Shown here in pieces: positions 54,948 to 64,000 of a DNA stretch of 64,000 bases. Source of the stretch: Clavibacter capsici (GTDB lineage: Bacteria; Actinomycetota; Actinomycetes; Actinomycetales; Microbacteriaceae); NCBI RefSeq assembly GCF_001280205.1, contig NZ_CP012573.1, positions 992,001 to 1,056,000 on the forward strand. Direction: 5' to 3'. Under the pieces are notes generated by a model that was not told where the DNA came from, did no database searches, and saw nothing but the letters and a program-made list of their open reading frames with translations. Position numbers and translations under genes: made by a program. Each line of letters starts with the position of its first letter. The stretch's first letter is position 1.

Positions 54948-56543
54948 GTGACTCCGCCACCCTCATCCACGCCCTCCGCGACCGAGCCGACCACCGCCGC
55001 CGCGCCCGACGGCGCCGACGTCGAGCCGGGCGCCTACGACCTCGTCGTCGTCTCCAACCGCCTCCCCGTCGACCGCGTGGTCGCCGCCGACGGCACGACC
55101 TCCTGGCGGCACTCGCCCGGCGGTCTCGTGACCGCGCTCGAGCCCGTGATGCGCGCCAACGAGGGCGCGTGGATCGGCTGGCCGGGCATCGCCGACCACG
55201 ACGTCGATCCCTTCGTCGACGACGGCATCTCGATCATCCCCGTCACGCTCAGCGAGCAGGACCTCGCCGAGTACTACGAGGGCTTCTCGAACGACACGCT
55301 CTGGCCGCTCTACCACGACGTCATCGCGCAGCCGAGCTACCACCGCGAGTGGTGGGACACCTACGTCAAGGTCAACCAGCGCTTCGCCGACGCCGCCGCG
55401 AAGGCCGCCGCCCCCGGCGCCACCGTGTGGGTGCAGGACTACCAGCTCCAGCTCGTCCCGAAGATGCTCCGCGAGCAGCGGCCCGACCTCACCATCGGCT
55501 TCTTCAACCACATCCCGTTCCCGCCCTACGGCATCTACTCGCAGCTGCCGTGGCGCACGCAGATCATCGAGGGTCTCCTCGGCGCCGACGTCATCGGCTT
55601 CCAGCGCGTCGCCGACGCGGGCAACTTCACGCGCGCGGTGCGGCGGCTGTTCGGGTACACGACCCGGGGATCCACGGTCGACGTGCCCGTGCGCGGCGGC
55701 ATCCCGCTCACCGTCCCCGGCACCAAGCCGTCGAAGCCCGTGCGGGAGCTCCGCACGCGCCAGGTGGTCGCCAAGCACTACCCGATCTCGATCGACGCAC
55801 GCAGCTACGAGGAGATGGCCAAGGACCCGGCCATCCAGGAGCGCGCCCGCCAGATCCGCGCCGACCTCGGCGACCCCAAGACGATCCTGCTGGGCGTCGA
55901 CCGGCTCGACTACACGAAGGGCATCGGCCACCGCCTGAAGGCGTTCGGCGAGCTCCTCGCCGAGGGCCGCGTGAAGGTCGAGGACGCGACGCTCGTGCAG
56001 GTCGCGAGCCCCAGCCGCGAGCGCGTCGAGACGTACCGGCAGCTGCGCGACGAGATCGAGCTCACGGTCGGCCGCATCAACGGCGACTACGGCTCCATCA
56101 GCCACACCGCCATCAGCTACCTCCACCACGGGTACCCGAAGGAGGAGATGGTCGCGCTCTGCCTCGCGGCGGACGTGATGCTCGTCACCGCCCTCCGCGA
56201 CGGGATGAACCTGGTCGCCAAGGAGTACGTGGCCACCAAGCACTCGAACGAGGGCGTGCTCGTGCTCAGCGAGTTCGCGGGCGCCGCGGACGAGCTGAAG
56301 GCCGCGCTCCTCGTCAACCCGCACGACATCGAGGGCCTCAAGGAGGCGATCCTCCGCGCCATCGAGATGCCGAAGCCCGAGCAGCGCAAGCGCATGCGGT
56401 CGCTCCGCAAGCGCGTGTTCGAGAACGACGTGGCGGCCTGGTCGAGCTCCTTCCTCGCCGACCTCGGGCGCACGCACGCCGCCTCGATCCACGAGGGGCC
56501 CGACGAAGAGGTCGTCGAGCCGCTGATGGACGAGGGCTGGTAG
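54948..56543 (+). CDS. otsA: Trehalose-6-phosphate synthase OtsA
   Basis: 531 residues, GT20. Joins UDP- (or GDP/ADP-) glucose and glucose-6-phosphate to trehalose-6-phosphate. The domain starts at [28 protein letters not shown] binds G6[21 protein letters not shown] and [16 protein letters not shown] are family motifs; [18 protein letters not shown] is in the C-terminal half and [10 protein letters not shown] near the nucleotide-sugar site. An N-terminal Pro/Thr-rich extension of about 30 residues is unusual but short. GTG start 54948; a TAGCCT -10 box (54892-54897) gives a leader of about 45 bases. otsB follows after 5 bases. Confidence 0.96.
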   Translation: MTPPPSSTPSATEPTTAAAPDGADVEPGAYDLVVVSNRLPVDRVVAADGTTSWRHSPGGLVTALEPVMRANEGAWIGWPGIADHDVDPFVDDGISIIPVTLSEQDLAEYYEGFSNDTLWPLYHDVIAQPSYHREWWDTYVKVNQRFADAAAKAAAPGATVWVQDYQLQLVPKMLREQRPDLTIGFFNHIPFPPYGIYSQLPWRTQIIEGLLGADVIGFQRVADAGNFTRAVRRLFGYTTRGSTVDVPVRGGIPLTVPGTKPSKPVRELRTRQVVAKHYPISIDARSYEEMAKDPAIQERARQIRADLGDPKTILLGVDRLDYTKGIGHRLKAFGELLAEGRVKVEDATLVQVASPSRERVETYRQLRDEIELTVGRINGDYGSISHTAISYLHHGYPKEEMVALCLAADVMLVTALRDGMNLVAKEYVATKHSNEGVLVLSEFAGAADELKAALLVNPHDIEGLKEAILRAIEMPKPEQRKRMRSLRKRVFENDVAAWSSSFLADLGRTHAASIHEGPDEEVVEPLMDEGW

Positions 56544-56548
56544 CGCGG

Positions 56549-57376
56549 GTGGCCGAGCTGACCACCGACATCCAGGCGAAGGGCGGGCGCGGCTTCCCGG
56601 GCCGGCTGTTCGAGGCGCTCACCGAGCTCGCGCGCACGCCGCGCCTGCTCGTGGCGCTCGACTTCGACGGCACGCTCGCGCCCGAGGTCGACGACCCCGA
56701 GAAGGCGCGCGCGGTGCCCGAGGCCCGCGCGGCCGTGCTCGCGCTCCTCGCCCTGCCCGAGACGCGCGTCGCGCTCGTCTCCGGCCGGGCGCTCCGGAGC
56801 CTGGAGGCCGTGGCCGACCTGCCGGACGACGTGCTGCTCGTGGGCTCGCACGGCGTGGAGATCCGCCTCGACAGCGACGACATCGAGCTCACCCTCGACG
56901 AGGGCGAGCTCGCGCAGCGCGGGGTCCTCTCCGACGTGCTCGGCCAGGTCGCCGACTCGCTCGACGAGGTGTGGATCGAGGAGAAGCCCGCGGGCTTCGC
57001 CCTGCACACGCGCCTCGCGACCGAGAAGCACAGCCGCATCGCGCACCTCGTGGCGACGCAGGAGGCGCAGGCCGAGGTCGACGGCCTCAAGGTGCGATCC
57101 GGCAAGGACGTGCTGGAGTTCAGCATCCGCCAGGCCACCAAGGGCGAGGCCGTCGAGCACCTCCGCCGGTACGCCGAGGCGACCGCCGTGTTCTACGCGG
57201 GCGACGACGTGACCGACGAGGACGCCTTCGCCGCGCTCCAGGCCGGCGACCTCGGCCTCAAGAGCGGGACGGGCGCGACCGCCGCGGACTTCCGCGTGGA
57301 CGGGCCGCACGACGTGGCGCGCGTGCTGCAGGTGCTCGCCGACCTGCGCGCCGAGCCGGCCGTCCGCCCCGACTGA
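56549..57376 (+). CDS. otsB: Trehalose-phosphatase OtsB
   Basis: 275 residues of the HAD superfamily. Asp38 and Asp40 in ALDFDGTLAP are the nucleophile and acid/base; VALVSGRALRSL is motif II; GDDVTDEDAFAAL is the Asp-rich motif IV. It removes the phosphate from trehalose-6-phosphate to release the compatible solute trehalose. The GTG start lies 5 bases after the otsA stop, so the two are one operon. The GH15 hydrolase upstream could be the turnover enzyme. Confidence 0.95.
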   Translation: MAELTTDIQAKGGRGFPGRLFEALTELARTPRLLVALDFDGTLAPEVDDPEKARAVPEARAAVLALLALPETRVALVSGRALRSLEAVADLPDDVLLVGSHGVEIRLDSDDIELTLDEGELAQRGVLSDVLGQVADSLDEVWIEEKPAGFALHTRLATEKHSRIAHLVATQEAQAEVDGLKVRSGKDVLEFSIRQATKGEAVEHLRRYAEATAVFYAGDDVTDEDAFAALQAGDLGLKSGTGATAADFRVDGPHDVARVLQVLADLRAEPAVRPD

Positions 57377-57420
57377 TCCCGCAGGGCGGATCCATCCCGG
57401 TCTCCCAGGCAGGGCCCAGG

Positions 57421-57426
57421 TAGACT
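57421..57426 (+). promoter_or_regulatory. -10 box TAGACT upstream of mrp operon
   Basis: TAGACT lies 34 bases before the TTG start of the antiporter operon; the leader would include GAGGAG at about 57450. Confidence 0.45.
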
Positions 57427-57460
57427 GGGGAAATAGCCGACTCGCGAGAGGAGACCGCAG

Positions 57461-60400
57461 TTGCTCGTCCTCCTCTCGGCGTTCCTGATCGCCTCGATCC
57501 TCGTCCCGCTGCTGGCCCGGCTGATCGGCGTGCGCGCCTTCCTCGTCGCGGCGCTCGTGCCCGCCGCGGCGTTCGCGTACACGGTCGCGCAGGCGCCGGC
57601 CGTGCTCCCCGACGGCGAGGTCGTCGAGCGCCTGGAGTGGATCCCGTCCCTCGGCATCGCGCTCGACATGCGCATGGACGCGCTCTCCTGGCTCCTCTCG
57701 CTCGTGGTCACGGGCGTCGGCGCCCTCGTCCTCCTCTACTGCGCGCGCTACTTCCGCTCGAGCGAGGAGGGGCTCGGCCGGTTCGCGGGGCTGCTGCTCG
57801 CCTTCGCGGGCGTCATGTACGGCCTCGTCCTCGCCGACGACGTCTTCGTCCTCTTCACGTTCTGGGAGGCGACGAGCGTCCTCTCCTACCTCCTCATCGG
57901 CCACTACACCGGCAAGAAGGCGAGCCGCGGCGCCGCGCTGCAGGCGCTCCTCGTGACCACCGCGGGCGGGCTCGCGATGCTCGTCGGCCTCGTCATCCTC
58001 TCGGTCGCGGGCGGCACCACGAGCATGGCGGCGCTCGTCGAGGATCCCCCCGGCGGCCCGCTCATCCCCGTCGCCGTGGTGCTGATCCTCCTGGGCGCCC
58101 TCTCCAAGTCGGCGCTCGTGCCGTTCCACTTCTGGCTGCCGGCCGCGATGGCCGCACCCACCCCGGTGAGCGCCTACCTGCACGCCGCCGCGATGGTGAA
58201 GGCCGGCATCTACCTCATCGCCCGCCTCGCGCCCGGCTACGCCGACGTGCCCGGCTGGCGCGTGCTGCTGGTGTCGCTGGGCGTCGCCACCATGCTCGTC
58301 GGCGGCTGGCGCGCGCTCAAGCAGATGGACCTGAAGCTCGTCCTCGCCTACGGCACGGTGAGCCAGCTCGGCTTCCTCACCGTGGTCGTCGGCTACGGCA
58401 CGCGCGACGCGGCCCTCGCGGGCGTCGCGCTCCTCCTCGCGCACGCGCTCTTCAAGGCGACCCTGTTCCTCGTCGTCGGCGTGGTGGACCACCGCACCGG
58501 CACGCGCGACCTCCGCAAGATCAGCGGCCTCGGCCGCAAGGCGCCGGTGCTCGCGGTGATCACCGCGCTCGCCCTCGCGTCGATGGCGGGCCTGCCGCCC
58601 TTCCTCGGCTTCGTCGCCAAGGAGGCCGTGCTCTCCGCGCTCCTCCTCGACGCGGAGCTCGGCGGCGGCCTCGGCTGGGTCGCGCTCGTCGGCGTCGCGG
58701 TCGGCTCCTGCCTCACGGTCGCCTACAGCGCGCGCTTCCTGTGGGGCGCGTTCGCCCGCAAGCGCGGCGTGGACGAGGTTCAGCCCGTGCACGAGCACCT
58801 CGACTTCCTCGTGCCGCCGGCCGTGCTCGCCGTGACCGGCCTCGTGCTCGGCTTCCTCGCGTCGTCCGTCGACGGCTGGATCGCCGGGTACGCCGACACG
58901 CTGCCCGCCGTGAGCGCGGGGGCCTCGGGCGAGCCCGACCACACGTACCACCTCGCGCTCTGGCACGGGATCGAGCCGGCGCTCCTCATCTCCGCGGGCA
59001 CGCTCGTGGTCGGCCTCGCGATGTTCCGCCTCCGCGACGGGGTCTTCGCGCTGCAGTCGCGCGTGCCCGCGTGGATCGACGCGGCCCGCATCTACTGGGC
59101 CTCGATGCGCCTCATCGACCGGGTCGCCGCGCGCACCACCGCCACGACGCAGCGCGGCTCGCTGCCCTTCTACCTCGGCGTGATCCTGCTCGTGCTCATC
59201 GGCTCCGTCGGATCCGCGCTCGCGCTCAACCGCTCGTGGCCGACGACCGCCGTGCCGTTCGACCACCCGGCCCAGCCCGTGATCGGCGTCGTGATGGTCG
59301 TCGCCGCCGTCGCCGCGGCCCGCGCGGGCAAGCGCTTCCAGGCCGTCGTGCTGGTGGGCGTCACGGGCTACGGCATGGCCGCGCTCTTCGCGCTGCACGG
59401 CGCCCCCGACCTCGCGCTCACGCAGGTGCTCATCGAGACGATCACCCTGGTCGCCTTCGTGCTCGTGCTCCGCCGCCTGCCCGTGCGGCTGGGGGAGCGG
59501 AACCGCTCGGTGCATCCGATCTGGCGCGCGTCCATCGGCATCGCCGTCGCGGCCCTCATGTCCACCGTCGCGGTCGTCGCGCTCGGCGCCCGGGTGGCGT
59601 CGCCCATCTCGCTCGAGTTCCCGCGCCTCGCCTACGAGCAGGGCCACGGCAGCAACGTCGTCAACGTCACGCTCGTCGACCTCCGCGGCTGGGACACCAT
59701 GGGCGAGATCTCGGTGCTCATCGTCGCGGCCACCGGCGTCGCGAGCCTCATCTTCCTCAACCGGCGCACCGACTCGCTGCCGCGCCTCACGACGCCGTCG
59801 CGCCGCGGCCTCATCGCGCGCCTGGCCGGACGGCGCGACCCGTCGGCCGCGACGACGCCCCTCGAGGTCGAGCACGGCGCGCACGGCCCGCGGATGCAGG
59901 CCACCCGCGCCGTCAAGGACCAGCGCCGCACCGAGCGCAGCCCCTGGCTCCTCGCCGGCCGCACGCTCGCGCCGCAGAACCGCTCGATCCTCCTCGAGGT
60001 CGTCGTCCGGCTCCTGTTCCACAGCCTCATCGTCGTGTCCGTCTACCTGCTGTTCGCGGGCCACAACCTGCCGGGCGGCGGGTTCGCGGGCGGCCTCCTC
60101 GCGGGCATGGCGCTCGTGGCGCGCTACCTCGCGGGCGGCCGGTACGAGCTCGGCGCCGCCGCCCCGGTGGACGCGGGACGCGTGCTCGGCACGGGCCTCG
60201 TCTTCGCGGTCGGCACCGCCGCGGTGCCGCTCGTCTTCGGCGCCGACGCCCTCACCTCCACCTGGATCGACACCGAGGTGCCGTTCATCGGGCACGTCGA
60301 GTTCGTCACCAGCACGTTCTTCGACGTCGGCGTCTACCTCGTCGTCGTCGGCCTCACGCTCGACGTGCTCCGCAGCCTCGGCGCGGAGGTCGACCGCCAG

Positions 60401-60469
60401 GAGGAGAGCGACCGGACGGTCGAGCAGGGAGCCGACGGCATGGAGACCGAGCAGGGGGTGAGCGTGTGA
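57461..60469 (+). CDS. mrpA: Mrp Na+/H+ antiporter, fused subunits A and B
   Basis: 1002 residues and about 25 membrane segments. Residues 1 to about 790 are MrpA, related to NuoL: MRMDALSWLLSLVVTGVGALVLLYC, TFWEATSVLSYLLIGHY, LVPFHFWLPAAMAAPTPVSAYLHAAAMVKAGIYL (with conserved Lys) and LAYGTVSQLGFL. From about 827 the sequence is MrpB (MnhB): RSILLEVVVRLLFHSLIVVSVYLLFAGHNLPGGGFAGGLLAGMALV. A stand-alone B gene is missing, consistent with an A-B fusion. The complex exchanges cytoplasmic Na+ for H+ and helps survival at high pH or salt. Start is TTG with GAGGAG upstream. First gene of a fully overlapping operon. Confidence 0.95.
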   Translation: MLVLLSAFLIASILVPLLARLIGVRAFLVAALVPAAAFAYTVAQAPAVLPDGEVVERLEWIPSLGIALDMRMDALSWLLSLVVTGVGALVLLYCARYFRSSEEGLGRFAGLLLAFAGVMYGLVLADDVFVLFTFWEATSVLSYLLIGHYTGKKASRGAALQALLVTTAGGLAMLVGLVILSVAGGTTSMAALVEDPPGGPLIPVAVVLILLGALSKSALVPFHFWLPAAMAAPTPVSAYLHAAAMVKAGIYLIARLAPGYADVPGWRVLLVSLGVATMLVGGWRALKQMDLKLVLAYGTVSQLGFLTVVVGYGTRDAALAGVALLLAHALFKATLFLVVGVVDHRTGTRDLRKISGLGRKAPVLAVITALALASMAGLPPFLGFVAKEAVLSALLLDAELGGGLGWVALVGVAVGSCLTVAYSARFLWGAFARKRGVDEVQPVHEHLDFLVPPAVLAVTGLVLGFLASSVDGWIAGYADTLPAVSAGASGEPDHTYHLALWHGIEPALLISAGTLVVGLAMFRLRDGVFALQSRVPAWIDAARIYWASMRLIDRVAARTTATTQRGSLPFYLGVILLVLIGSVGSALALNRSWPTTAVPFDHPAQPVIGVVMVVAAVAAARAGKRFQAVVLVGVTGYGMAALFALHGAPDLALTQVLIETITLVAFVLVLRRLPVRLGERNRSVHPIWRASIGIAVAALMSTVAVVALGARVASPISLEFPRLAYEQGHGSNVVNVTLVDLRGWDTMGEISVLIVAATGVASLIFLNRRTDSLPRLTTPSRRGLIARLAGRRDPSAATTPLEVEHGAHGPRMQATRAVKDQRRTERSPWLLAGRTLAPQNRSILLEVVVRLLFHSLIVVSVYLLFAGHNLPGGGFAGGLLAGMALVARYLAGGRYELGAAAPVDAGRVLGTGLVFAVGTAAVPLVFGADALTSTWIDTEVPFIGHVEFVTSTFFDVGVYLVVVGLTLDVLRSLGAEVDRQEESDRTVEQGADGMETEQGVSV

Positions 60470-61026
60470 GCGTCTCCGTCACCCTCATCGTGATCATGGC
60501 CGCGCTGTACGCGACGGGCATCTACCTCATGCTCGAGCGCAGCATGACGCGCGTGCTGCTCGGGTTCCTGCTCGTGGGCAACGCGACCAACATCCTCATC
60601 CTCATCATGTCGGGACGCGTGGGGCTCGCCCCCATCTACGACCCGGACGTGGATCCCGAGGACTACGCCGACCCGCTCCCGCAGGCCCTCATCCTCACCG
60701 CCATCGTCATCACCTTCGGCGTCTCGGCCTTCCTCATGGCGCTCATCTACCGCTCGTGGCGGCTGGCGAACGCCGACGTGGTGACGGACGACGAGGACGA
60801 CCTCGCGATGCGCGGCCCCCGCACGGGCCTCGGCGAGGAGCCCACCGTCCCCGACGACGACGACACCGAGTTCGGCACCAACGCCGAGGCCGCGATCGCG
60901 TCCGCCCGGAAGCTCCGGGACAACCGGTCCGACCTGGAGGAGGCGATCGACGACTCGGCCGACGACGACGACGACCGCGACTTCCGCACGAGGCGCGCCG
61001 AGCAGGGGAAGGGGGAGGACCGATGA
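60466..61026 (+). CDS. mrpC: Mrp antiporter subunit C
   Basis: 186 residues. The first 100 form the three-helix MrpC/NuoK domain: ALYATGIYLMLERSMTRVLLGFLLVGNATNILILIM, then DPLPQALILTAIVITFGVSAFLMAL. A hydrophilic tail of about 80 residues rich in Asp and Glu follows, which other MrpC proteins lack or have shorter. GTG 60466 overlaps the MrpA stop (GTGA). Membrane-embedded. Confidence 0.94.
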   Translation: MSVSVTLIVIMAALYATGIYLMLERSMTRVLLGFLLVGNATNILILIMSGRVGLAPIYDPDVDPEDYADPLPQALILTAIVITFGVSAFLMALIYRSWRLANADVVTDDEDDLAMRGPRTGLGEEPTVPDDDDTEFGTNAEAAIASARKLRDNRSDLEEAIDDSADDDDDRDFRTRRAEQGKGEDR

Positions 61027-62615
61027 CGATCTTCCAATCCCTCATCCCGCTCGTGGTCCTCGTGCCGCTGCTCGGGGCCGCCGCCGCCCTCGTCGCCGCC
61101 CGCCAGCGGCGGCTCCAGGTCGCGGTCTCGGTGCTCGCGCTCGTGATCGTCGTCGCGATCAGCGCGGTGCTCCTGGTGCTCGTCGACCAGCAGGGCGGCC
61201 AGTCGGTTCAGATCGGCGGATGGGCGGCGCCGTTCGGCATCGTCCTCGTGGTCGACCGGCTCTCGGCGCTCATGCTGCTGATCTCGTCGATCGTGCTGCT
61301 CGCGGTCCTCATGTTCTCGATCGGCCAGGGCCTCGAGGACGGCGACGGCGAGACGCCCGTGTCGATCTTCAACCCGACCTACCTGATCCTCGCGGCGGGC
61401 GTCTTCAACGCCTTCGTGGCCGGCGACCTCTTCAACCTCTACGTCGGGTTCGAGATCCTGCTCGTGGCGAGCTACGTGCTGCTCACGCTCGGCGGCACCG
61501 AGGCCCGGATCCGCGCGGGCGTCACCTACATCGTCGTGAGCCTCATCTCGTCGATGCTGTTCCTCGCCTCCATCGCCATGATCTACGGCGCGCTCGGCAC
61601 GGTGAACATCGCGCAGATCTCGGTGCGGCTCGACGAGATCCCGCCGGACGTGCAGCTGATCCTGCACATCATGCTGCTGGTCGCGTTCGGCATCAAGGCG
61701 GCCGTCTTCCCGCTGTCGTTCTGGCTGCCGGACTCCTACCCGACGGCGCCCGCGCCCGTCACCGCGGTCTTCGCCGGGCTCCTCACCAAGGTCGGCGTGT
61801 ACGCGATCCTCCGCACCGAGACCGTCATGTTCCCCACCGACCAGCTCTCCACGGCGCTCATGGTGGTCGCGGCGCTGACCATGGTGATCGGCATCCTCGG
61901 CGCCGTCGCGCAGGCCGACATCAAGAGGCTGCTGTCCTTCACGCTCGTCAGCCACATCGGCTACATGATCTTCGGCATCGCGCTCAACACCGTGGCCGGG
62001 ATGACGGCGACCATCTACTACGTGATCCACCACATCGTCGTGCAGACGACGCTGTTCCTCGCCTCCGGCCTCATCGAGCGGACGGGCGGCAGCACCTCGA
62101 TCAACCGCCTGGGCGGCCTGCTCAAGGCGGCGCCCGTGATGGCGATCCTGTTCTTCATCCCCGCGCTCAACCTCGGCGGCATCCCGCCGTTCTCGGGGTT
62201 CATCGGCAAGGTCGCGCTCTTCGACTCGGGCGCCGAGGTCGGCGGCTGGCTCACCTACGCGGTCATCGCCGCGGGCGCGGCCACGAGCCTCCTCACCCTG
62301 TACGCCCTCGCCCGCGTCTGGAACATGGCGTTCTGGCGCGGAGCCGAGGAGGTCGAGGACTACGAGTCGCCCCTGCTCGACCAGCTCTCCGAGCGCCCGG
62401 GCGGCGAGGCGACGACCACCGTGCGGAAGACGCCGGTGCTCATGACGGGCGCGACGGCCGGCATGGTCGTCGTGAGCGTCGCGCTCACCGTCTTCGCCGG
62501 CCCCGTCTACGCGCTGTCCGAGCGCGCCGGCGAGAGCCTCACGGGTCCCGGATCCGGCGTCGGCTCGGGCGAGCAGGGCTACGTCGAGACGGTCTTCCCG
62601 GGAGGCGTCGGATGA
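61023..62615 (+). CDS. mrpD: Mrp antiporter subunit D
   Basis: 530 residues with about 14 membrane segments, the NuoM/N-like core of the antiporter. Visible motifs: NLYVGFEILLVASYVLL, AFGIKAAVFPLSFWLPDSYPTAPAPVTAVFAGLLTKVGVYA with Lys, and LLSFTLVSHIGYMIFG. The gene overlaps mrpC by four bases. A soluble Gly/Ser tail ends the protein. Confidence 0.95.
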   Translation: MTIFQSLIPLVVLVPLLGAAAALVAARQRRLQVAVSVLALVIVVAISAVLLVLVDQQGGQSVQIGGWAAPFGIVLVVDRLSALMLLISSIVLLAVLMFSIGQGLEDGDGETPVSIFNPTYLILAAGVFNAFVAGDLFNLYVGFEILLVASYVLLTLGGTEARIRAGVTYIVVSLISSMLFLASIAMIYGALGTVNIAQISVRLDEIPPDVQLILHIMLLVAFGIKAAVFPLSFWLPDSYPTAPAPVTAVFAGLLTKVGVYAILRTETVMFPTDQLSTALMVVAALTMVIGILGAVAQADIKRLLSFTLVSHIGYMIFGIALNTVAGMTATIYYVIHHIVVQTTLFLASGLIERTGGSTSINRLGGLLKAAPVMAILFFIPALNLGGIPPFSGFIGKVALFDSGAEVGGWLTYAVIAAGAATSLLTLYALARVWNMAFWRGAEEVEDYESPLLDQLSERPGGEATTTVRKTPVLMTGATAGMVVVSVALTVFAGPVYALSERAGESLTGPGSGVGSGEQGYVETVFPGGVG

Positions 62616-63286
62616 GCCCCCGGAAGGCCCGCGCCCGCGCCGAGCGGCTCACCCTCCTCGTCCAGCTGCCGCTCCTCGTCTGGCTCGTGATCCTCTGGCT
62701 CCTGCTCTGGGGCCACGTCACCGTCATCTCCGTGGTCACCGGCATCGTGCTCGCGCTCCTCGTGACGCGCGTGTTCTACCTGCCGCCCGTGGAGCTGTCG
62801 GGCCGCTTCGACGTCCGCTGGGCGGCGATCCTGCTCGGGCACTTCGCTGTGGACCTCGTGCGCGCGTCGTTCCAGGTCGCGGCGCAGGCCTTCGACTGGC
62901 GGAGCGTGCCCGTCAACTCGGTCATCGCCGTGCACCTGCACACGCGCAGCGACTTCGTCATGACGCTCACGGCCGAGGTCGTCTCGCTCGTGCCCGGCTC
63001 GATCGTGGTGGAGGCCGACCGCGAGCGCTCGATCCTGTACCTGCACGCGCTCGGCACGCCGACCCCCGAGGACGTGGAGCGCGTGCGCGCGACGACCCTG
63101 AAGGTCGAGAGCCGCATCGTCTTCACCCTCGGCACCGCCGACGACGTGTGGCGCGTCAACCGCGAGCGCCGCGAGTCCGGCCGGGAGCCGCTGCTGCAGA
63201 CCCGCCGGCAGCGCGCGCACGAGCTGGTGCGCGACCGCGACCTCGAGGCGGGGCTCATCTCGACCACGGGGGAGGAGCTCCCATGA
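62612..63286 (+). CDS. mrpE: Mrp antiporter subunit E
   Basis: 224 residues. Two or three N-terminal membrane segments (LLVQLPLLVWLVILWLLLWG, then VTVISVVTGIVLALLV) precede the soluble MrpE domain with FVMTLTAEVVSLVPGSIVVEAD and LYLHALG. The C-terminal about 60 residues are charged and rich in Arg, an extension beyond the usual MrpE length. ATG 62612 overlaps the mrpD stop. Confidence 0.92.
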   Translation: MSPRKARARAERLTLLVQLPLLVWLVILWLLLWGHVTVISVVTGIVLALLVTRVFYLPPVELSGRFDVRWAAILLGHFAVDLVRASFQVAAQAFDWRSVPVNSVIAVHLHTRSDFVMTLTAEVVSLVPGSIVVEADRERSILYLHALGTPTPEDVERVRATTLKVESRIVFTLGTADDVWRVNRERRESGREPLLQTRRQRAHELVRDRDLEAGLISTTGEELP

Positions 63287-63558
63287 GCATCGTCATGCAG
63301 GTCGGCTACGTCATCGTGGGGGCGCTGTTCTTCTCGGCGGCCGCCATGGCCCTCGTGCGCATCGTGCGCGGCCCTAGCATCCTCGACCGGATCATCGCGT
63401 CCGACGTGCTGCTCACCACGCTCATCTGCGTGCTGGGGGCCGAGATGATCCACAACGGGCACACCCGCACGGTGCCCGTCATGCTCGTGCTCGCGATGAC
63501 CGCGTTCCTCGCGACCGTCGCCGTGGCCCGCTACGTCTCCAAGCAGGACCCGTCGTGA
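63283..63558 (+). CDS. mrpF: Mrp antiporter subunit F
   Basis: 91 residues, three membrane segments. RIVRGPSILDRIIASDVLLT is the family loop with conserved Arg and Asp. ATG overlaps the mrpE stop, and its own stop overlaps mrpG. Confidence 0.94.
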   Translation: MSIVMQVGYVIVGALFFSAAAMALVRIVRGPSILDRIIASDVLLTTLICVLGAEMIHNGHTRTVPVMLVLAMTAFLATVAVARYVSKQDPS

Positions 63559-64000
63559 ACGACGTCCTGGTGTCCGGCCCGCTGGCCGACGCCCTCGACC
63601 TCGTGAGCCTCGTGCTCCTGATCCTCGGCGGCGTGCTGTCGGTCGCCGCGGGCGTGGGCCTCCTGCGCTTCCCCGACCCGCTGGCGCGCATGCACGCGGC
63701 GACCAAGCCGCAGATCCTCGGCGTGATCCTCGTGCTCCTCGCGCTCGCCCTCCAGTCGCAGAGCCTCAGCACGGTCGCGATGCTCGTGCCCGTGCTCCTC
63801 TTCCAGATGCTCACGGCGCCGATCTCCGCGCACATGGTCGGCCGCGCGGGCTACCGGCTCCGCCACTTCCTCCGCGAGGACCTCCTCGTCGACGAGCTGG
63901 AGGAGGCGATCGACCGCGCCCACGAGGAGCTGCGCGACGCCGACGACGTCGACGCGTCGACGCTGCCGGTGGGATCCGCGGAGAACATCGCCGCGGAGGA
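63555..64000 (+). CDS. mrpG: Mrp antiporter subunit G, cut by window end
   Basis: At least 148 residues visible. Three membrane segments with GVGLLRFPDPLARMHAATKPQILGVILVLLALAL, the MrpG/PhaG signature. After about residue 90 an acidic helix (REDLLVDELEEAIDRAHEEL) forms a soluble tail longer than typical for the family. GTG 63555 overlaps the mrpF stop. The 3' end lies right of base 64000. Confidence 0.93.
   Translation, partial: MNDVLVSGPLADALDLVSLVLLILGGVLSVAAGVGLLRFPDPLARMHAATKPQILGVILVLLALALQSQSLSTVAMLVPVLLFQMLTAPISAHMVGRAGYRLRHFLREDLLVDELEEAIDRAHEELRDADDVDASTLPVGSAENIAAE

Noticed and set aside
56117-60295. A very long open frame on the minus strand (nearly 1400 codons) opposite otsA, otsB and mrpA
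   Set aside because: It is the antisense shadow of strongly supported genes; its translation is a Arg/Glu/His-rich string without folded-domain character, as expected from high-GC codon bias.

Overview
The window is high-GC DNA with very frequent GTG starts, four-base ATGA/GTGA gene overlaps and -10 boxes of the TAGGCT/TAGCCT type. Together with the mtrA-mtrB-lpqB-hpf-secA order, WhiB, CarD, an Rv3235-like protein and PdtaS, this points to an actinobacterium of the family Microbacteriaceae. Clavibacter or a close relative is my best guess, but that is inference and not a database match. I see no IS elements, CRISPR arrays, integrases or rRNA; the only RNA gene seen is one tRNA-Lys(CTT).

Layout. 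1-3.4 kb: a divergent TetR / MFS / GH3 beta-glucosidase locus (GH3 cut by the left edge). 3.4-8.9 kb: a leftward five-gene membrane operon (membrane protein, DUF4129, DUF4350, MoxR ATPase, DUF58), mostly coupled by overlaps. 9.0-17.7 kb: mtrA, mtrB, lpqB, a comF-like gene, hpf and secA. In this copy mtrB, lpqB and comF carry many apparent frameshifts within about 2.7 kb, plus a 27-bp tandem duplication, which looks more like local sequence error than decay. 17.8-24.6 kb: Rv3235-like protein, an unknown protein, a SAF (CpaB-like) and a ParA/CpaE-like ATPase without other pilus genes, PdtaS histidine kinase, WhiB1, a small membrane protein and Bcp peroxiredoxin. 24.7-30.7 kb: tRNA-Lys, the only gene-free stretch above 300 bp, and a 1794-residue secreted GH81 beta-1,3-glucanase with an inserted module and three discoidin domains.

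30.9-38.6 kb: CarD, a secreted HNH nuclease, an AnsP-type permease, a frameshifted lipoprotein, a MarR/MFS pair, a small acidic protein and an alpha/beta hydrolase. 38.6-49 kb: GH15 hydrolase (trehalase/glucoamylase type) divergent from glucose-6-phosphate dehydrogenase, an unknown protein, an MscS channel, an ArsB/SLC13 transporter, then a TetR-MMPL-YhgE efflux operon. The MMPL gene runs, through one frameshift, into a degenerate ABC-like region. 51-57.4 kb: a secreted propeller-like protein behind a Zur-like box, an ABM monooxygenase-like protein, a sugar isomerase-like TIM barrel, a fructosamine-kinase-like gene and otsAB. 57.4-64 kb: the Mrp Na+/H+ antiporter operon with a fused A-B subunit, then C, D, E, F and a truncated G.

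Functional themes are envelope sensing and secretion (MtrAB-LpqB, SecA), polysaccharide breakdown (GH3, GH81, GH15), trehalose turnover with osmotic and ion homeostasis (OtsAB, GH15, MscS, Mrp), and locally regulated efflux units whose operators and leaderless promoters can be read directly from the sequence.
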